DNA from: Halotalea alkalilenta DSM 17697
Lineage (GTDB): Bacteria; Pseudomonadota; Gammaproteobacteria; Pseudomonadales; Halomonadaceae
Assembly (NCBI RefSeq): GCF_000621205.1
Contig: NZ_KK211227.1
Location: forward strand, 28,663-92,662
Length of the DNA stretch: 64,000 nt
Direction of reading: 5' to 3'
The position numbers and the translations under genes are program-made. The notes below the pieces were generated by a model that saw nothing but the letters and a program-made list of their open reading frames with translations, was not told the DNA's origin and made no database searches. This document shows, piece by piece, positions 47,475-58,242 of this stretch (positions are counted from its first letter, which is position 1; the number at the start of each line of letters is the position of its first letter).

Positions 47475-49985
47475 TCAGAGTGCGAGCCGCCTGGGCAGCT
47501 GCTCTTCTCCGTAGGTGCTCGAGATCCAGGACGGGAAGCGATCGTGACGCTCCCAGACTTCATAGTGCAGCCGCGAGAGCATCACCGGGTCATCGAGCAG
47601 CGATAGCCGTAGGCCGTTTTCGAGCTTGTCGGGGCCGGCGACCAGCGCATGACGCACGATCGATTGGCGCTGCGCCTCCAGCGCCTCCGACTCGCCGTGA
47701 CGGGCCACCCCCATCGCACACGCGAGCGCATTGGCCGCGGGGGAGACCACGCTTTCGACGAAGCCCGGCGCCACGTGCCGCTCGCGCGCGATCGCGGTGA
47801 ACTTCCAGGTCCGGCGCAGCTCGCGCGGCGGGTTGGACTCCTCGGGGATGCGGAACAGGCGTCTGCGCCTTGCGCCGAGGCCAAGCCCGACCTTGCTGGT
47901 GATCACCGATACCGGGATCGACACCACCAAGGCACCGACGATCGGCGACAGCCACATCAAGAAACGCGGATCGAGCATGAACACCCCGGCGATCCAGAGG
48001 ATCCCGAACAGGGTCTGACCACCGTGGCGCCGTGCCGCCTCGCCCCAGCTGGTCTCGCTGCTCTCGCGATCGGGGGACGTCCACTTGGCCTTGATTCCGA
48101 ACAGCGCGGCGAGCACGAAGCGGGTATGGAACAGCATCCGCACCGGCGCGAGCAGCATCGATACCAGCGATTCGATCACCATACTGACGAACAGCCTGAG
48201 CGTGCCACCGAACTGCGACGCCCCCTTCACCGCGATCAGGATCACGCTCAGGAACTTGGGCAGGAACAGCAACGTGAGCGTGGTGCAGAAAAGCGCCACC
48301 GCGCGCCAGGGATGCCACTCGGGCCAAGTGGGAAACAGCTGCATCGGCTGGGTGAAGTACTGCGGTACCGAGAAGGTGGAGACCGCGAGCATCGCGGTGG
48401 AAAGCGCCAGGAACAAAAACCAAAGCGGCGCCGAGAGATACGACATCACCCCGGTGAGGAACACCGCCCGATGCACCGGGTGCATACCCTTGACCAGGAA
48501 CAGGCGGAAGTTCATCAGGTTGCCGTGGCACCAGCGACGATCGCGCTGCAGCTCATCGATCAAATTGGGCGGCATCTCTTCGTAGCTGCCCGGCAGGTCA
48601 TAGGCGATCCACACCCCGTAGCCGGCGCGACGCATCAGCGCCGCTTCGACGAAGTCGTGGGAGAGGATCTCGCCGGAGAGCGAGCCCTTGCCCGGCAGCG
48701 GCGCCAGCGCGCAGTAGCGCATGAACGGATCGACCCGGATGATCGCGTTATGGCCCCAGTAATGGGACTCGCCGAGCTGCCAGAAATGCAGCCCCGCGGT
48801 GAACAGCGGCCCGTAGACGCGAGTGGCGAACTGCTGCAGGCGCGCGTAGAGGTTATGCGCTCCCGCGGCGATCGGCGCGCTCTGGATCAGGCCGGCGTTG
48901 GGGTGTGCCTCCATCAGCTGGACCAAGCGCTTGAGGCAGGCGCCGCTCATCACGCTGTCGGCATCGAGCACCACCATGTAGCGGTAGTTGGCACCGAAGC
49001 GGCGGCACCAGTCGTCGATGTTGCCGCTCTTGCGCTTGACCCGGCGCCGGCGCCGGCGATAGAAGATCCGCCCGAATCCATCGACCTCGCGACAGAGCCT
49101 GAGCCAGGCGTGCTGCTCCTCGACGCAGATATCGGGATCATAGGAATCACTGCAGACGTAGACGTCGAAATGCTCGAGCTGGCCGGCATCGGCGAGCGAC
49201 ATGTAGGTCGCCTTGAGCCCGGCGAAGACCCGGCTGACATCCTCGTTGCAGATCGGCATCACCAGAGCGGTGCGCGCGTCCGCCGCGATCGGCGCCTCGG
49301 TATCCACCTCGTCTGCATTGATCGAATAGCGGTCGCGCCCGGTGAGCAGCTGGAAAAAGCCCATCAGCGCGGTCCAGAACCCGGACGAGACCCAGGCGAA
49401 CAGCAGGCCGAACAGCACCATCACCGAGAACTCGAGCGGCGTGCGCCCATCCTGCGGCAGCACCGTGGTCATATAGCTGATCGCCAGCACGCTCTGCGCC
49501 ACCACCAGCGCCAGCAGCAGCAGCCGGCGGGCCATCCCTACCTTGCGCCAGCGTGGCTTCGCCGGCCGCTCGCTGGCCTCGCGCTTGCTCATCCATGGCT
49601 TCGCCTTGCCCAAGCGCAGCTGGATGCCCTTGACCACCCGGGCGATCGGCCCAGTGGTCCAGGGCTTGGGCGCGATCGGGGTACGGTTGATCGGCGGCGT
49701 GGTGGCGAGCTGCACCCGCCCCGCCCGATCGAACCCCAGCACCGAAGGCGGCGCCAGGCGATCGACGCCGTAGATCAGCTCGAGGCGATGGAGGACCGAG
49801 ACGCTCGCCGGGTCGTCCTCGCGGGTGGCACCGCCGCCGAGGCGTTGATGCACCTCGGCGAGCGTCAGCTCCTGCTCGGCATAGCCGAGCAGTTCGCGCC
49901 GCGCCTTGATTCCCCGCGCCTGGAGCGCCAAGCGCTCCAGGTAGTCACGGGCGGGGTTGAAGGGAGTAGGAATCTGATCAGGCAT
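47475..49985 (-). CDS. opgH: Glucans biosynthesis glucosyltransferase H
   Basis: The 836-residue inner-membrane GT2 enzyme makes the beta-1,2-linked backbone of osmoregulated periplasmic glucans from UDP-glucose. Seen are [11 protein letters not shown] (DxD region), the acceptor-site [10 protein letters not shown] (QxxRW-like) and at least six membrane helices in the flanks. Its start overlaps the end of opgG by eight bases, giving the normal opgGH operon. No opgC or opgD is visible near. Confidence 0.95.
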   Translation of the reverse strand: MPDQIPTPFNPARDYLERLALQARGIKARRELLGYAEQELTLAEVHQRLGGGATREDDPASVSVLHRLELIYGVDRLAPPSVLGFDRAGRVQLATTPPINRTPIAPKPWTTGPIARVVKGIQLRLGKAKPWMSKREASERPAKPRWRKVGMARRLLLLALVVAQSVLAISYMTTVLPQDGRTPLEFSVMVLFGLLFAWVSSGFWTALMGFFQLLTGRDRYSINADEVDTEAPIAADARTALVMPICNEDVSRVFAGLKATYMSLADAGQLEHFDVYVCSDSYDPDICVEEQHAWLRLCREVDGFGRIFYRRRRRRVKRKSGNIDDWCRRFGANYRYMVVLDADSVMSGACLKRLVQLMEAHPNAGLIQSAPIAAGAHNLYARLQQFATRVYGPLFTAGLHFWQLGESHYWGHNAIIRVDPFMRYCALAPLPGKGSLSGEILSHDFVEAALMRRAGYGVWIAYDLPGSYEEMPPNLIDELQRDRRWCHGNLMNFRLFLVKGMHPVHRAVFLTGVMSYLSAPLWFLFLALSTAMLAVSTFSVPQYFTQPMQLFPTWPEWHPWRAVALFCTTLTLLFLPKFLSVILIAVKGASQFGGTLRLFVSMVIESLVSMLLAPVRMLFHTRFVLAALFGIKAKWTSPDRESSETSWGEAARRHGGQTLFGILWIAGVFMLDPRFLMWLSPIVGALVVSIPVSVITSKVGLGLGARRRRLFRIPEESNPPRELRRTWKFTAIARERHVAPGFVESVVSPAANALACAMGVARHGESEALEAQRQSIVRHALVAGPDKLENGLRLSLLDDPVMLSRLHYEVWERHDRFPSWISSTYGEEQLPRRLAL

Positions 49986-51576
49986 CAGGCTGCTTCATGA
50001 GGCTCCAGGTTTCAGACAGCCGCCTACCGGTGCCGTCCTTGATGAAGGCGCGCAGATCGATGGCCCTCGATGCGTCGTTCGGCTTGACCCGCAGGATCAT
50101 GCGATAGCCGTCGGTCACCGGATTGCGCTTGACCTCGGCGGCGACCACTTGGCCGTTCTCGCCCGCATCGACTTCGGCGGTGACACCCGCGTTGCTGTCC
50201 AGCCCCTTGAGGTTCGGTCCGCGGAAGTCGACCACATAGGCGGTGGAGCCATCGGGCTCACGCACCAGGTTGGCCTGGCGCACTTCACCCTGGGAGCGGC
50301 GAGTCTGGTCGACCCAGGCGATCTCCGGGTTCTGCAGCCGCTGCTCGTTGCGGGTGAAGGTCATCCGATAGGAGAACTCCTGCGGCGTGCCGACCTCGGG
50401 CTGCTGGGCCGGGCGCCAGAAGGCGACGACGTTGTCGTTGGTCTCATCGGGAGTCGGGATCTCGACCAGTTCGACGCTGCCCTCGCCCCAGCTGTTGGTC
50501 GGCTCGATCCATACGCTCGGGCGCTGGTCGTAGCGATCATCGAGGTCCTGGTAGTCGTCGAAATCATGGCTGCGCTGCATCAGGCCGAAACCACGCAGTC
50601 CGGAGGCATCGATGTTGGAGATGCTCAACCGGCGCGGGTTCATCAGCTGGCGCCACAGCCACTGGTCGTCATCGGGGCCGCTGCTGGTACGCACCGACAG
50701 ACCCGAGGCATCGTGGATCGCCGGACGATAGTTGAGCGACGAGGACGGCTGCGACGGACTGAACAGGTACATGCTGGTGAGCGGCGCGACGCCGAGCTTG
50801 GTGACCTGGTGACGCAGGAATATCTGCGACTTGACGTCGATGATGGTGTCGTCACCCGGACGCACCACGAACCGATAAGCGCCGGTGGTACTCGGCGAGT
50901 CGAGCAGTGCATAGACCACCAGATAGCGGTCGTCGCTCTTGGGCTTGGCGACCCAGAACTCGCGAAAGCGCGGGAACTCCTCGCCGGAGGAGAGCGCGGT
51001 ATCGATCGCGAGTCCCCGGGCAGAGCTGCCGTAGCGCTGATCGGAACCGATCGCGCGGAAGTAGCTCGCGCCGAGGAAGACCATCACTTCCTGCTTGTTG
51101 CTGCCCTTGATCGGGTAATTGATCTTGAACCCGGCGAAACCGCCGATATCGCTGAGCGAGGCCGGATCGACCTGGCTGTCACCGAAATCGAACTGGTCCG
51201 GACTGTAGTGCAGCTCGCGCACCTGCTCGCCGTCCACCTCGTTGATCTTCACCGGCAGGTCGTAGTGCATCCCCTGGTGGAAGAAGCCGAGGTCGAAAGG
51301 CAGGTTCTCACCGCGCCAGAGCGAATACTGGTCCTTGAACTTGATGTGGGAGTAGTGCTCGAAATCGAGATCCTGAAGCGCGCTGGGCAGGTTGCTGGAC
51401 GGCGCCGAATAGCTTCGCTGCGATAGTTCACGGGCCTGCTCGGCGACATCGTCGAAATCGAACGCGAGCGCGAAATGGGGACCGACCAGACCGATCACAC
51501 CCAAAGAAAGTGCGGCGACCCGCTGGAGCAGCGCGGAGGAGCGCTTGGGATGACACGGTTGAAAGCGAAAAGGCAC
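49978..51576 (-). CDS. opgG: Glucans biosynthesis protein G (periplasmic)
   Basis: OpgG is a periplasmic beta-sandwich protein needed to branch or release glucans made by OpgH. The 532-residue product has a signal peptide ([22 protein letters not shown], cleaving before FDFDD), the [18 protein letters not shown] start, and family blocks such as [15 protein letters not shown] and [20 protein letters not shown]. The start is GTG at 51576 with AGAGGAG upstream. It precedes and overlaps opgH. Confidence 0.95.
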   Translation of the reverse strand: MPFRFQPCHPKRSSALLQRVAALSLGVIGLVGPHFALAFDFDDVAEQARELSQRSYSAPSSNLPSALQDLDFEHYSHIKFKDQYSLWRGENLPFDLGFFHQGMHYDLPVKINEVDGEQVRELHYSPDQFDFGDSQVDPASLSDIGGFAGFKINYPIKGSNKQEVMVFLGASYFRAIGSDQRYGSSARGLAIDTALSSGEEFPRFREFWVAKPKSDDRYLVVYALLDSPSTTGAYRFVVRPGDDTIIDVKSQIFLRHQVTKLGVAPLTSMYLFSPSQPSSSLNYRPAIHDASGLSVRTSSGPDDDQWLWRQLMNPRRLSISNIDASGLRGFGLMQRSHDFDDYQDLDDRYDQRPSVWIEPTNSWGEGSVELVEIPTPDETNDNVVAFWRPAQQPEVGTPQEFSYRMTFTRNEQRLQNPEIAWVDQTRRSQGEVRQANLVREPDGSTAYVVDFRGPNLKGLDSNAGVTAEVDAGENGQVVAAEVKRNPVTDGYRMILRVKPNDASRAIDLRAFIKDGTGRRLSETWSLMKQPDA

Positions 51577-51897
51577 GAAAAACTCCTCTTGATACCTGGA
51601 TGACGGTGCCCGCGGACCGCCACCGTCTCGTCCCGGCGCCTCGCGACAGACCGGGCTAGCCTGCGATTTCTTTGCGGCGGCCGCTATTTAGCATCACATG
51701 CCTGGGCGATGGCAAACGTGAGATTTGTTTGCCACTCGACCCTTGCTGTGTAAAAAAAAGCATACCCTAAAAGATTAGCGTATCCAGCGGGTAAGCATGC
51801 GTGTGAATCGCTCACCGCGCCAACGCTTACGCCCTGCCCGCCGCGACGAAAGCACGCCGCAGCGGTCGCCTGCGAAAAGATAGACCACGGCTTCGGC
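51577..51897. other. Intergenic region upstream of opgG
   Basis: This 321-base stretch separates the MFS gene and opgG, both leftward. It contains an AT-rich segment around 51715-51785 that may hold the opgGH promoter, and a terminator-like structure at 51752-51796. No other gene is recognisable; open frames here are shadows. Confidence 0.4.
51752..51796 (-). terminator. Leftward terminator-like hairpin after the MFS gene
   Basis: On the minus strand GCTTACCC (51796-51789) pairs with GGGTATGC (51767-51760) with one mismatch across a 21-base loop, followed by a run of eight T (51759-51752). The structure would end transcription of the MFS gene before opgG. Confidence 0.5.
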
Positions 51898-53097
51898 TCA
51901 TCGTGCGCTCGAATCACCGTCGTGCGGATTCGACGACCCAGGCCCACAGTACAGAAGCGGCGCCACCACACCGATCGCGACCAGCGCCATCGCCAGCTGC
52001 GCTGGCAGCGGCGTGGCCAGCAGCACAGTCGCCAGCAGCGCGCCACCGCTCAGCTGCAGGGTGCCGAACAGCGCCGCGGCGGTGCCCGCCCGGTCGGCGA
52101 AGGGCTCGAGCATCAGGCTCAGCGTCGCCCCCAGCGCCAGCGAGAAGCCGATCGTCAGCGTCGCCACCGGCAGCATGAACACCAGTGCGCCGAGCGGCAG
52201 CAGCGACCAGCCGAGCAGATTGAGCACGCCGGAAGCGACCAGCACCCACATGCCGATGCGCATCAGCCGCACGCGCCCGAGCCTATCGAGCAGACGCGGC
52301 GCGAGAACGAAGGCGACGATATTGACCATCGCATTGGCACCGAACCACAGGCTGAATACCATCGGCGAGTGGCCCAGCCGTTCGACCAGGATCACCGGCG
52401 CGCTGGCGACGAAGATCAGGATCATCGCCATGCCGGCGAGCGCGAGCCCCGCGTAGTAATAGAAGCTTGCACTCGACAGCACCGGCGCATAGCGGTGCCA
52501 GCGATAGATTGGGCCACCGGCTCGGCGCCCGGGAGCCAAGGTCTCGTCGAAGCGCAGCGCGATCGCACCGGCCAGCAGCAAAGCGAACAGCGCCATGAAC
52601 ACGAAGGTGCTGCGCCAGCCGAAGTGGATGGCGAGAAAGCCACCGAGCGCCGGTGCCAGCGCCGGGACCACGCACAGGGCACCATTCATGTAGCTGTAGA
52701 GTCGCGCGCCCTGCACCGGGGAGAAGCGATCGCGCACCGCGGAGAAAGCGACCAGCGAGGCCGCGCAAGCGCCGAGCCCCTGGATCCCGCGAGCGAGATA
52801 GAAAAGCGTCAGCTCCTGCGCGAACACGCCAAGCAGCGATCCTGCCGCGTAGCCGAGCACGCCAGCCAGCACCACCGGACGCCGGCCGAAGCGGTCGGCC
52901 AGTGGCCCGATCAACGCCTGACCGAAACCAGCGACGAACAAGAACAAGGTGATGCTCACCTGCAGTGATTCGATCGAGCTGGAGAAATCCCTGCCCATAT
53001 CGGGCAGCGCGGGCAGATAGATATCGATGCCCATCGGCATCAGCATGACGAAGGCCATCAGCAGGGCGATGAGCCAGGAGGTGCGATCTGCAGGCAC
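51898..53097 (-). CDS. MFS drug-resistance transporter, Bcr/CflA type
   Basis: The 399-residue protein has 12 hydrophobic segments and the MFS loop motif GPLADRFGRRPV after TM2, preceded by the MGIDIYLPALPDMGRDF segment typical of Bcr/CflA drug:H+ antiporters. It is leftward and divergent from the nfo gene. Substrate range (bicyclomycin, chloramphenicol or other) cannot be read from the sequence. Confidence 0.9.
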   Translation of the reverse strand: MPADRTSWLIALLMAFVMLMPMGIDIYLPALPDMGRDFSSSIESLQVSITLFLFVAGFGQALIGPLADRFGRRPVVLAGVLGYAAGSLLGVFAQELTLFYLARGIQGLGACAASLVAFSAVRDRFSPVQGARLYSYMNGALCVVPALAPALGGFLAIHFGWRSTFVFMALFALLLAGAIALRFDETLAPGRRAGGPIYRWHRYAPVLSSASFYYYAGLALAGMAMILIFVASAPVILVERLGHSPMVFSLWFGANAMVNIVAFVLAPRLLDRLGRVRLMRIGMWVLVASGVLNLLGWSLLPLGALVFMLPVATLTIGFSLALGATLSLMLEPFADRAGTAAALFGTLQLSGGALLATVLLATPLPAQLAMALVAIGVVAPLLYCGPGSSNPHDGDSSAR

Positions 53098-53374
53098 GCG
53101 GACTCCGTTTGATCAGAAGAAAGCAGAACGTCCCGACAGGCATCCTGCACATCGGGCGACGATGGAATCAGGGATCCATGTCGACGGGCGACTATGCTGT
53201 CTCGACGCCACGAGGTAAATAGGAGCGGCGAAGATGATCGGACTTCCGGCCGGGGCGCGATTCTGGCTTGGACTGGGGCGCTCGCGCTGAGCGCTGATCT
53301 TTCGCGCTCGATCCTGGATAATGCGCCCACCCTCGGCCGGTACGCCGGCCCCCAGCCCCTTGAGCGGAGCATGC

Positions 53375-54220
53375 ATGAAATACGTAGGAGCCCACGTCAG
53401 CGCAGCGGGCGGCGTCGACCAGGCGGTCGCCCGCGCCGTCGAGATCGAGGCAACGGCGTTTGCCCTGTTCACCAAGAACCAGCGCCAGTGGAACGCCAAG
53501 CCGTTGGAAGAAAAGAGCATCGAAGCGTTCAAGGCGGCGTGCGCCGAGCATGGCTATGGGCCACGCCAGATCCTTCCCCACGACAGCTACCTGATCAACC
53601 TCGGCCACCCCGAACGCGAGGGGCTCGAGAAGTCTCGCGCCGCCTTCCTCGATGAGATGCAGCGCTGCGAGCAGCTGGGCATCGCCCTGCTCAACTTCCA
53701 CCCAGGCAGCCATCTCAACAAGATCGACGAGCACGACTGCCTGGCGCGGATCGGGGAATCGATCAACCTCGCCCTCGACGCCACCCGGGGCGTCACCGCG
53801 GTGATCGAGAACACCGCCGGCCAAGGCACCAACCTGGGTTTTCGCTTCGAACAGCTCGCCGAGATCATCGAACACGTCGAGGACAAGTCACGGGTAGGCG
53901 TGTGCATCGACACCTGCCACGCCTTCGCCGCCGGCTATGACCTGAGCAGCGAGGCGAGCTGCACCGCGGTGATCGACGAGTTCGACGCGGTGGTGGGACT
54001 GGGCTATCTCAAGGCGATGCACCTCAACGACGCCAAGAGCACGCTCGGCAGCCGGGTCGATCGGCACCATAGCCTGGGGCGCGGCAACATCGGACTCGAC
54101 GCCTTTCGCTGCCTGATGAACGAGCCGCGGATCGATGAGATCCCGATGATCCTCGAGACCATCGAACCCGAGATATGGGACGAAGAGATCCGCTGGCTGA
54201 AGGCACAGATGCCCAGCTGA
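53375..54220 (+). CDS. nfo: Endonuclease IV (AP endonuclease)
   Basis: The 281-residue TIM-barrel enzyme cuts DNA 5' to abasic sites using three zinc ions. Ligand blocks are seen: [44 protein letters not shown] and [20 protein letters not shown]. The start ATG at 53375 (MKYVGAH) gives the canonical N-terminus, with CGGAGC upstream; an earlier frame is unlikely. It is followed 58 bases later by a small membrane protein. Confidence 0.95.
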   Translation: MKYVGAHVSAAGGVDQAVARAVEIEATAFALFTKNQRQWNAKPLEEKSIEAFKAACAEHGYGPRQILPHDSYLINLGHPEREGLEKSRAAFLDEMQRCEQLGIALLNFHPGSHLNKIDEHDCLARIGESINLALDATRGVTAVIENTAGQGTNLGFRFEQLAEIIEHVEDKSRVGVCIDTCHAFAAGYDLSSEASCTAVIDEFDAVVGLGYLKAMHLNDAKSTLGSRVDRHHSLGRGNIGLDAFRCLMNEPRIDEIPMILETIEPEIWDEEIRWLKAQMPS

Positions 54221-54278
54221 CACCATCGCGGTCCCCGCCTGGCGCGGGGCCGTGAACCGCACAAGGAGTGCAAGCACG

Positions 54279-54566
54279 ATGCAAGATTTCTTCAACGCCC
54301 TGGGGCGGACGATCGGCAATGCGATCCGTTTCGTCGTCGAGCTGCTCGGCGGTTTCTTCTCCGGCATCAGCGACGCGGCCAGGGGGTTCGTCCATGGGCT
54401 GACCGGGGCGCTCGGCGTCAGCGACTCGGTGGCCAGCATCGTCGTCCTGGTGATCGGCCTGATGCTGCTCTACACCGGAATACGCGCCCTGCTGCGCCGT
54501 TCGCTGGTGGCGGGGGTAATCTGGCTGCTGCTCGGGCTATTGGTGCTCAGTTGGCTGATCAGCTAG
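54279..54566 (+). CDS. Small two-TM membrane protein, hypothetical
   Basis: The 95-residue protein has an amphipathic first half (FFNALGRTIGNAIRFVVELLGGF) and two hydrophobic helices near the C-terminus (about 58-75 and 77-95). AAGGAG lies 11 bases upstream of the ATG at 54279. No family is recognised with certainty. It follows nfo and precedes a terminator shared with leuA. Confidence 0.6.
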   Translation: MQDFFNALGRTIGNAIRFVVELLGGFFSGISDAARGFVHGLTGALGVSDSVASIVVLVIGLMLLYTGIRALLRRSLVAGVIWLLLGLLVLSWLIS

Positions 54567-54571
54567 GGACG

Positions 54572-54608
54572 AAAAAAAGACCGCGGTGGAAACATTCTCC
54601 ACCGCGGT
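54572..54608 (-). terminator. Rho-independent terminator of leuA
   Basis: In the leftward direction ACCGCGGTGGA (54608-54598) pairs with TCCACCGCGGT (54590-54580), followed by a run of T from the AAAAAAA at 54572-54578. This is a canonical terminator for leuA and probably bidirectional with the small membrane-protein gene. Confidence 0.85.
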
Positions 54609-54712
54609 AATCAGGGATGTCGGCAGGGAACCTCGAACCGACAAAACTTAATATAGATTGAAAATGTGCAAACGGTAGGGAGAAAACGTCACACTTTTTC
54701 GCTTTGTGCTAC

Positions 54713-56416
54713 TCACACGGTCAGCGACTCGCCGCTTCCGACCACCTCACCGCGCTCCACCATCGCCCGATTGAGCGCCGAAATCACCGCTTTCAGCGAC
54801 GCGCTGACGGTATCTCCGTCCTCCGCCATGCCGCATACCCGCCGGCCCTCGACGCTGAGCTGGACGAATGCGATCGCATTGGCATCGCTACCCTCGCCGA
54901 GCGCATGCTCGCTGTAGTCGATCACGCTCACCCGCTGCCCGCTCATCCGCTCCCATCCCGACATGAAAGCGGAGATCACCCCGTTACCTTCGCCTTCGAC
55001 GATCACTTCCTGTTCACCACGAGCCAGCACGACCCTGAGCTGCCCGCCATCGCCGCGATCGCTGCGATACCCCTTGAGCCGATAGGGCGCCGCGACCGCG
55101 TACTCGCGCACCAGGATCGAACGCACATCGTCGCTCGACAGCTCGCCGCTCCTGCGCTCGCTCTCGCGCTGCACGTGGGGAGCGAGTTCGAGCATCATCC
55201 AGCGCGGCAGGCTGATGCCATGATCGCGCTCGAGCAAAAACGCCATCCCTCCCTTGCCCGACTGGCTGTTGACCCGGATCACCGCTTGGTAGTCGCGGCC
55301 CAGGTCGCGCGGGTCGATCGGCAGATAGGCGACCTGCCAGGGCTCGTCCTCGCCCTGGCGCTTGAGCGACTTGCGGATCGCGTCCTGGTGGCTGCCGGAG
55401 AAGGCGGTGTAGACCAGCTCGCCGACATAGGGATGGCGAGGATGCACCGGCAGCTGGGTGCACTCGGTGACCACCTCGATGATTTCGTCGGGGCGGGAGA
55501 GATCGAGCTTCGGATCGACCCCCTGGCTGTAGAGATTCATCGCAAGCGTGACGATATCCATGTTGCCGGTGCGTTCGCCATTGCCGAGCAGCGTGCCCTC
55601 CACCCGCTCGGCACCGGCGAGCAGCGCAAGCTCCGCCGAGGCCACCGCGCCGCCGCGATCGTTATGGGTGTGCACCGAGATGATCACGCAGTCGCGACGG
55701 CTGATGTGGCGGCAGAAATACTCGATCTGATCGGCGTGGTGGTTGGGGCTTGCGACCTCCACCGTGGTCGGCAGGTTGAGGATCACCTTGTTCTCGGGAG
55801 TGGGCTGCCAAATGTCGAGCACCGCTTCGCAGATTTCCAGCGAGAAATCTATCTCGGTACTGGAGAAGCTCTCCGGGGTGTACTCCAGGCGCCACTCGGT
55901 TTCGGGACGGGCATCGGCACGCTCACGCACCCAGCGGGTACCCTGGCGGGCGATCTCGATGATCCCCGCGCGGTCCATGCCGAACACCCGCTCACGCTGC
56001 ACCGGCGAGGTCGAATTGTAGAGATGCACGATCGCCTTGGGCACGCCTTGCAGCGCCTCGAAGGTCCGCTCGATCAGGTGCTCGCGGGCCTGCACCAGCA
56101 CCGCGATGGTGACGTCGCCAGGAATCTGGTCTTCGTCGATCAACCAGCGCACGAAGTCGTAGTCCGGCTGGCTCGCCGAGGGGAAGCCGACCATGATCTC
56201 CTTGATCCCGACCGCGACCAGCAGCGCCCAGAGGCGCTTCTTGTGCTCAACGCTCATTGGCTCGAGCAGCGCCTGGTTGCCATCACGGAGATCCTCACTG
56301 ACCCAGATCGGCGCCTCGGTGATCTCGGCATCGGGCCAGCGGCGATCGAACGAAGGCACCTTGGGCGCGGGACGGTACTTGCGATGATCGAAGGCACCGG
56401 AACGGGCGTTGAACAT
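54713..56416 (-). CDS. leuA: 2-isopropylmalate synthase
   Basis: The 567-residue enzyme condenses acetyl-CoA with 2-oxoisovalerate in leucine synthesis. The LeuA2-type start (FDHRKYRPAPKVPSFDRRWPD), SEDLRDGNQALLEPM catalytic block and SVHTHNDRGGAVAS zinc ligands are seen, with a C-terminal regulatory domain from about residue 430 for leucine feedback. ATG at 56416 has GAGGAG upstream; the frame to 56500 is not supported. It is divergent from an Lrp/AsnC regulator. Confidence 0.95.
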   Translation of the reverse strand: MFNARSGAFDHRKYRPAPKVPSFDRRWPDAEITEAPIWVSEDLRDGNQALLEPMSVEHKKRLWALLVAVGIKEIMVGFPSASQPDYDFVRWLIDEDQIPGDVTIAVLVQAREHLIERTFEALQGVPKAIVHLYNSTSPVQRERVFGMDRAGIIEIARQGTRWVRERADARPETEWRLEYTPESFSSTEIDFSLEICEAVLDIWQPTPENKVILNLPTTVEVASPNHHADQIEYFCRHISRRDCVIISVHTHNDRGGAVASAELALLAGAERVEGTLLGNGERTGNMDIVTLAMNLYSQGVDPKLDLSRPDEIIEVVTECTQLPVHPRHPYVGELVYTAFSGSHQDAIRKSLKRQGEDEPWQVAYLPIDPRDLGRDYQAVIRVNSQSGKGGMAFLLERDHGISLPRWMMLELAPHVQRESERRSGELSSDDVRSILVREYAVAAPYRLKGYRSDRGDGGQLRVVLARGEQEVIVEGEGNGVISAFMSGWERMSGQRVSVIDYSEHALGEGSDANAIAFVQLSVEGRRVCGMAEDGDTVSASLKAVISALNRAMVERGEVVGSGESLTV

Positions 56417-56600
56417 GATCACTCCTCGACGAAAATGACGGCGGTGAGGCGAAAAGAGGCCCCGACGCTTGAACGTGCATAGTATATGCCGCTCACGCAC
56501 GACTTATATTGCTTAAAAATCCCCATAACCCCACCTCTATGGCATCATGTTGCAGACAAACCAGAAATATTGAAATCCACCCCCTCTAGAGCGAGCCCAG
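56417..56600. promoter_or_regulatory. Divergent leuA/Lrp-type promoter region
   Basis: The 184-base region is AT-richer than average. A TATACT hexamer on the minus strand around 56480 could be a leuA -10 element. No leader peptide rich in leucine codons is apparent, so classic leu attenuation is unlikely; regulation by the divergent Lrp-type protein is the simplest idea. Confidence 0.35.
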
Positions 56601-57083
56601 ATGAACGCCGCCGAGCCCCTCTACAGTCTCGATCGCTTCGATCGCCACATCCTCGAACTGCTGCAGCGCGAAGGCAGGATCAGTAACCAGGAGCTGGCCG
56701 ACCGGATCGGCCTCTCCCCCTCTCCCTGCCTGCGCCGGGTTCGCGCGCTGGAGGAAAGCGGGTTGATCACCGGCTATCGCGCCGAGGTCGATGCCAAGAA
56801 GCTGGGCCTGAGACTGATGGCGCTGCTCTACATCTCGATGGACCAGCACACCCCCGAGCGCTTCGCCAATTTCGAAGCGCGCATCCGCGAACTGCCCCAG
56901 GTGCTCGAGGCCCTGCTGATCACAGGTCAAGAGGCCGACTACCAGCTCAAGGTGATCGTCCGCGACATGGACGACTACCACGACCTGCTGCTCAATCGCA
57001 TCACCCGGATCGAAGGCGTCACCGGCGCCCACTCGAGCTTCGTGCTCCGCCGGGTGCTCGAACAGCCGCTGCCGATGGGCTGA
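56601..57083 (+). CDS. Lrp/AsnC family transcriptional regulator
   Basis: The 160-residue protein has the Lrp winged helix (LDRFDRHILELLQREGRISN, ELADRIGLSPSPCLRRVRAL) and a C-terminal RAM ligand-binding domain (about 75-155). Divergent position to leuA suggests a leucine-responsive role, though global Lrp usually lies elsewhere; it may be a local regulator. Confidence in family is high, in ligand low. Confidence 0.9.
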   Translation: MNAAEPLYSLDRFDRHILELLQREGRISNQELADRIGLSPSPCLRRVRALEESGLITGYRAEVDAKKLGLRLMALLYISMDQHTPERFANFEARIRELPQVLEALLITGQEADYQLKVIVRDMDDYHDLLLNRITRIEGVTGAHSSFVLRRVLEQPLPMG

Positions 57084-57108
57084 ACGGACCACTGGAGAAT
57101 TTACTTCC

Positions 57109-57139
57109 AAGCCCGTTCGTCCCGTGGACGAGGAACGAG
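57109..57139. repeat. Possible dispersed repeat copy
   Basis: The 16-mer AAGCCCGTTCGTCCCG (57109-57124) recurs exactly at 63972-63987. Immediately after it CGAGGAACGAG (57129-57139) is the inverse of CTCGTTCCTCG at 63937-63947. Both loci are downstream of genes, as expected for REP-type elements, but only two copies are visible here. Confidence 0.4.
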
Positions 57140-57231
57140 CATCGAGGGATCGAGCGGCGGCGCTGAGGCCTGGTTCGATCCCAGACGCTCACCAGCAGCG
57201 AGACCTGAAAGGAATTCCGAGGAGGATCGAG

Positions 57232-58140
57232 GTGCGGATCATCATCTTGGGGCTGTGCTTGCTGGCACTGCTCGGCCACGCTAGGGCGGAGCTGCCGGAA
57301 GGCGCATCCGAGCTCGACTTTCAACGCAGCGATGGCGAGCGCATGGCGCTATTCACCTATCGCCCCGCGGGTGCCGGCCTCGATGCGCCGGTGGTGATCG
57401 TGCTCAGCGGCCTGCTGCGCAATGCCGCCACCTACCGTGACGTGTGGCGCGAGGCTGCCGATCGCTATGGCTACGTGGTGGTTGCGCCGCGCTTCTCCCA
57501 GCGCGCCTATCCCGGTGCCGAGGGCTACAACCTCGGCCGGCTCAACGATCCGGACGGCCAGCCGGCCCCCCGGGAGAAGTGGGCCTTCACCGCTATCGAC
57601 GAACTGTTCGAGTGGCTGCGCAGCGGCGGCTACACCTCGCGCCAGCGCTACTATCTCTATGGCAACAGCGCAGGCTGCCAGTTCGTCCATCGCATGCTCA
57701 CCCTGCTGCCCGACGCCAAGGCAGAAGCCGCGGTATGCGCGGCGGCCGGCTGGTGGACGCTGCCGGATCGGCACACCCCCTGGCCCTATGGACTCGCCGA
57801 CGCGCCGTTCGAAGTCGGGTCGAAGGAGCTCTCCGCGCTGTTCGCACGGCCGCTGCTGATCACCGTTGGCGCCGAGGACGACGCTGAGGCGACGCCGCCG
57901 CCCCGGCACAGCCCGGGCGCGAATGCACAGGGCAGCGATCGCCGGGAGCGCGCATGGTTCTACTATCGCCATGCCCGCCGCGAGGCCAGCGAGCTCGGCC
58001 TGCCGTTCGCCTGGTCGTTCAGCCGGCTGCCGGGCGTTGCCCACAGCGGCGCGCGAACCTCGCGCTATGCGGCGCTCCAGTTCGACGCCTTCGAGCGCCT
58101 CGGACGCTTCGAGCCCGAGCGGGCCCCGCCCCAGCGCTGA
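57232..58140 (+). CDS. Secreted alpha/beta hydrolase (depolymerase-like)
   Basis: The 302-residue protein starts with GTG 57232, with GAGGAGG upstream, giving a signal peptide (RIIILGLCLLALLGHARA). The mature part has an alpha/beta-hydrolase pattern: PVVIVLSGLLRNAATY (oxyanion region), nucleophile GNSAGCQFVHR and VAHSGARTSRYA (histidine) near the C-terminus. The family resembles poly-hydroxybutyrate depolymerase/feruloyl esterase-like LpqC hydrolases; substrate unknown. An upstream in-frame ATG at 57124 lacks a ribosome site. Confidence 0.78.
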   Translation: MRIIILGLCLLALLGHARAELPEGASELDFQRSDGERMALFTYRPAGAGLDAPVVIVLSGLLRNAATYRDVWREAADRYGYVVVAPRFSQRAYPGAEGYNLGRLNDPDGQPAPREKWAFTAIDELFEWLRSGGYTSRQRYYLYGNSAGCQFVHRMLTLLPDAKAEAAVCAAAGWWTLPDRHTPWPYGLADAPFEVGSKELSALFARPLLITVGAEDDAEATPPPRHSPGANAQGSDRRERAWFYYRHARREASELGLPFAWSFSRLPGVAHSGARTSRYAALQFDAFERLGRFEPERAPPQR

Positions 58141-58151
58141 CCGCGCGAACC

Positions 58152-58228
58152 GAACGCCCCGGCCTTGCACCGCCGCCGGCGCTGGATCAGCGTCCAACTT
58201 CAGCTAGCGGTGCAAGGCCGGGGCGTTC
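58152..58228. terminator. Long perfect inverted repeat between convergent genes
   Basis: Twenty-two bases at 58152-58173 (starting GAACGCCCCGG) pair perfectly with 58207-58228 (ending GGGGCGTTC). The 33-base loop can itself form a small GCGCTG/CAGCG stem. It lies between the hydrolase and pepN stops and probably ends transcription from both sides. Confidence 0.75.
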
Positions 58229-58242
58229 TCGCTGGATTGCGC

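Noticed and set aside
54713..56482. Large plus-strand frame opposite leuA (592 codons)
   Set aside because: Reverse-frame artefact; leuA has intact catalytic motifs, RBS and terminator.
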